This document shows positions 6,038-7,550 of a stretch of DNA of 7,550 nucleotides, in pieces. Positions within the stretch are counted from its first letter, which is position 1, and the number at the start of each line of letters is the position of its first letter. This DNA is from Synechococcus sp. CO36386bin_37 (GTDB taxonomy: Bacteria; Cyanobacteriota; Cyanobacteriia; PCC-6307; Cyanobiaceae): assembly GCA_011525445.1 (NCBI GenBank), contig WTGE01000102.1:1-7550 (forward strand), given 5' to 3'. Both the position numbers and the translations under genes were made by a program. The notes under the pieces are model-generated. The model ran no database searches. It worked only from the letters and a program-made list of their open reading frames with translations, and was not told where the DNA came from.

Positions 6038-6496
6038 GTGTTGTCGGAAGAGCCCTGTCAATGTCCTGACTGCCAACGCTTTTATCGCGAGCATGACCGA
6101 CTCATTCGAGAGTCGCCAACGCTTCGTCAACAGCAGGAGCTCAGCTGGGCTGCCCTCCAGGCTTTCAGAACCCTCTCAGGGCGCGTCCTGGAGGATTTGC
6201 AAAAACAACATGGCAATCCTTCCGCCGAAGCCCAGACGCATGCCACGCCCGTAGGCGGCGGAGAAGAGCCTGCTGATGCCATTCATCAAGCCATGGCTGA
6301 TCTGGAAAATATCAACGCCCATCTGTTTTCAATAGAGACCTTGATGGAGCGTATTTTCGACGTGCGTGTTCCGGACGATATTGAGCAGAAATTCAGGGAG
6401 ATGGCTGGTGAACTGGCGCCAGATCCGCTCAACGCTGACCGTCTTCGTTTGAATCGACTGCTTCATCAGACACCGGATTTTCCTGAACGTGGCTGA
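6038..6496 (+). CDS. Hypothetical protein with N-terminal CxCxxC motif, 152 aa
   Basis: Unrecognised soluble protein. The N-terminus holds CQCPDC (7-12) with His 19 shortly after, a possible zinc- or metal-binding knuckle; there are no other cysteines. The rest is mostly helical: a charged helix about 18-58, a low-complexity linker (about 60-78, PSAEAQTHATPVGGGEEP), and helices about 79-145 (ADAIHQAMADLENINAHLF, then DDIEQKFREMAGEL), which could form a dimerising helical bundle. It has no membrane segments. The start is non-ATG (GTG 6038, or TTG 6041). It lies 33 bases after the preceding small gene on the same strand with no terminator between them, so they probably form one transcript. Codon use looks native. 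The function is unknown. Confidence 0.7.
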   Translation: MLSEEPCQCPDCQRFYREHDRLIRESPTLRQQQELSWAALQAFRTLSGRVLEDLQKQHGNPSAEAQTHATPVGGGEEPADAIHQAMADLENINAHLFSIETLMERIFDVRVPDDIEQKFREMAGELAPDPLNADRLRLNRLLHQTPDFPERG

Positions 6497-6645
6497 TGAA
6501 TTTGAAGAAAACGAAAATTGGTTAATTGTTTAGCAATACCTTGTTCAGTCAGGTTTAAAAGTATTTCGTCAAAACTTGTCTCTTCATTTCAGTGATGTGT
6601 GATCTGATTGCAATCCCTTGTTGAGACGTTGGAGGGGACGGTTTT
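6497..6645. other. Convergent intergenic region
   Basis: About 150 bases between the plus-strand hypothetical gene and the terminator of the converging phosphoketolase. It is AT-rich at its left end. A weak bulged hairpin (GGT-TA-ATTG/CAAT-ACC, about 6520-6540) might slow transcription from the left but lacks a T run. No small gene or RNA was recognised. Confidence 0.4.
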
Positions 6646-6673
6646 GGGAAAAGGGGAGAGCAGCACTCTCCCC
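6641..6673 (-). terminator. Intrinsic terminator of phosphoketolase
   Basis: A perfect eight-base GC-rich stem GGGGAGAG (6653-6660) / CTCTCCCC (6666-6673) with a five-base loop. Read on the minus strand, it is followed by TTTTCCCAAAACC, giving a short T run. It lies 23 bases after the phosphoketolase stop codon. On the plus strand no T run follows, so it acts mainly for the minus-strand gene. Confidence 0.8.
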
Positions 6674-6696
6674 GTGATTTGCTGGTGGTGACAGGC

Positions 6697-7550
6697 TCAG
6701 TTGTGAGCGTTCCCCTTTCCGAACTTCCAACGCCAGTTGTTGATCTCGGGTGCATCCATGCCGTGGGTATAGGCATAGGTGCGGTGCTTCTGGATCTCAT
6801 CCTTCATGCGCTCCTTGATGTGAGCGGCTCGGGATCCGAGGCTGTCGACACGATCAATCACATCGATGACCAAATTGAAGCGGTCGATCTGGTTGCTGAT
6901 GGCCAGTTCCAGGGGAGTGTTGATATTGCCGTGCTCCTTGTAGCCGCGCACGTGAAAGTTGTTGTGGTTTGGACGGCGGTAGGTGAGGCGGTGGATCAAC
7001 CACGGGTAGCCATGGAAGTTGAAGATCACAGGCCGATCCGGTGTGAACAGATCCACGAAGTCCCGTTCACTCAGGCCGTGAGGATGCTCACTTGACGGTG
7101 CAAGGGAGAACAACTTCACCACATTCACATAACGCACTTTGAGTTTGGGAATTTGTTCCCGCAGAATCTCAATTGCCGCCAGGCATTCCTTGGTTGGGAT
7201 GTCACCTGCTGATGCGAGCACGACGTCGGGATCGACCATCTCGGTGCCGAAGTCGTCATTGCACGCCCAATCCCAGATGCCAAGTCCCTTGGCCACATGG
7301 CGGCGGGCGGCGTCGATGTTCATGTACTGCAGATGCTTCTGCTTGTCGCAAACAATGATGTTGGAGACATTGGTCTCGGTGAGAGCGTGTTCGGCGACAG
7401 CCAGCAGGCTGTTGGCGTCGGCGGGTAAGTAGACGCGGGTAATGGACCCTTTTTTATTACCCGCCAGATCCATGAACCCAGGATCCTGGTGGGTGAAGCC
7501 ATTGTGGTCCTGACGCCAGACGGTGGACGAGATCAGACAGTTCCAGGGAC
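6697..7550 (-). CDS. xfp: Phosphoketolase (xylulose-5-P / fructose-6-P), C-terminal part; 5' end outside window
   Basis: Thiamine-diphosphate enzyme of the cytosol that splits xylulose 5-phosphate or fructose 6-phosphate with inorganic phosphate to acetyl phosphate plus glyceraldehyde 3-phosphate or erythrose 4-phosphate. The last 283 residues are visible, from about the end of the middle (Pyr) domain through the whole C-terminal domain. The frame is open to the window edge and begins with the family signature WRQDHNGFTHQDPGF, whose histidines belong to the active site. Further hallmarks are YLPADANSLL, CDKQKHLQYMN, GIWDWACND, DVVLASAGDIPT, FNFHGYPWLIH and HVRGYKEHGNINTPLELA. Family members are about 800 residues, so roughly two thirds lies beyond the right edge. 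A strong terminator follows the stop. In cyanobacteria this enzyme provides a route from Calvin-cycle sugars to acetyl units, often beside acetate kinase, which is not visible here. Confidence 0.97.
   Translation of the reverse strand, partial: PWNCLISSTVWRQDHNGFTHQDPGFMDLAGNKKGSITRVYLPADANSLLAVAEHALTETNVSNIIVCDKQKHLQYMNIDAARRHVAKGLGIWDWACNDDFGTEMVDPDVVLASAGDIPTKECLAAIEILREQIPKLKVRYVNVVKLFSLAPSSEHPHGLSERDFVDLFTPDRPVIFNFHGYPWLIHRLTYRRPNHNNFHVRGYKEHGNINTPLELAISNQIDRFNLVIDVIDRVDSLGSRAAHIKERMKDEIQKHRTYAYTHGMDAPEINNWRWKFGKGNAHN

Noticed and set aside
6520..6540. Bulged hairpin as a plus-strand terminator for the CxCxxC gene
   Set aside because: The stem is short with a two-base bulge and lacks a following T run.
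6679..7095. Plus-strand open frame of 138 codons opposite phosphoketolase
   Set aside because: Antisense shadow of a strongly conserved enzyme; its Val-rich product mirrors the codons of xfp.

Overview
The window looks like part of a marine picocyanobacterial chromosome, most likely Synechococcus. This is inferred from the overall look of the genes: a phosphoketolase, short conserved-looking hypothetical genes, and moderate GC broken by one AT-rich patch. No rRNA, tRNA, CRISPR array or transposase was seen, so the taxonomic call rests on gene style only.

Positions 1-3877 hold a tight plus-strand cluster of three membrane proteins closed by a clear intrinsic terminator. The first is a Cache-type periplasmic sensor with a cytoplasmic domain that resembles a histidine kinase but has lost its catalytic residues. 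The second, overlapping it by one base, is a 12-helix major facilitator transporter. The third, 52 bases further on, is a homologue of the pentameric ligand-gated ion channels (the Cys-loop receptor / GLIC superfamily). Its pore helix can be aligned without gaps to animal nicotinic receptors, and it carries an extra N-terminal membrane helix. Together they suggest a module in which an extracellular small molecule is sensed, moved, and coupled to ion flux. This cluster is the most interesting part of the window.

Positions 3878-4649 form an AT-leaning stretch with no convincing full-length gene. Overlapping short frames around 4076-4487 look like a small or decayed gene split by a one-base frameshift. 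A minus-strand sulfotransferase follows (4650-5441), in visibly AT-rich sequence that suggests transfer. Positions 5442-5662 are non-coding as far as can be seen.

Positions 5663-6496 carry two small plus-strand genes of unknown function, 33 bases apart and probably co-transcribed; the second has a CxCxxC N-terminal motif. Positions 6497-6696 are intergenic and contain a strong hairpin terminator for the gene converging from the right. That gene is phosphoketolase (xfp), running on the minus strand from 6697 past the window edge; only its C-terminal 283 residues are present.
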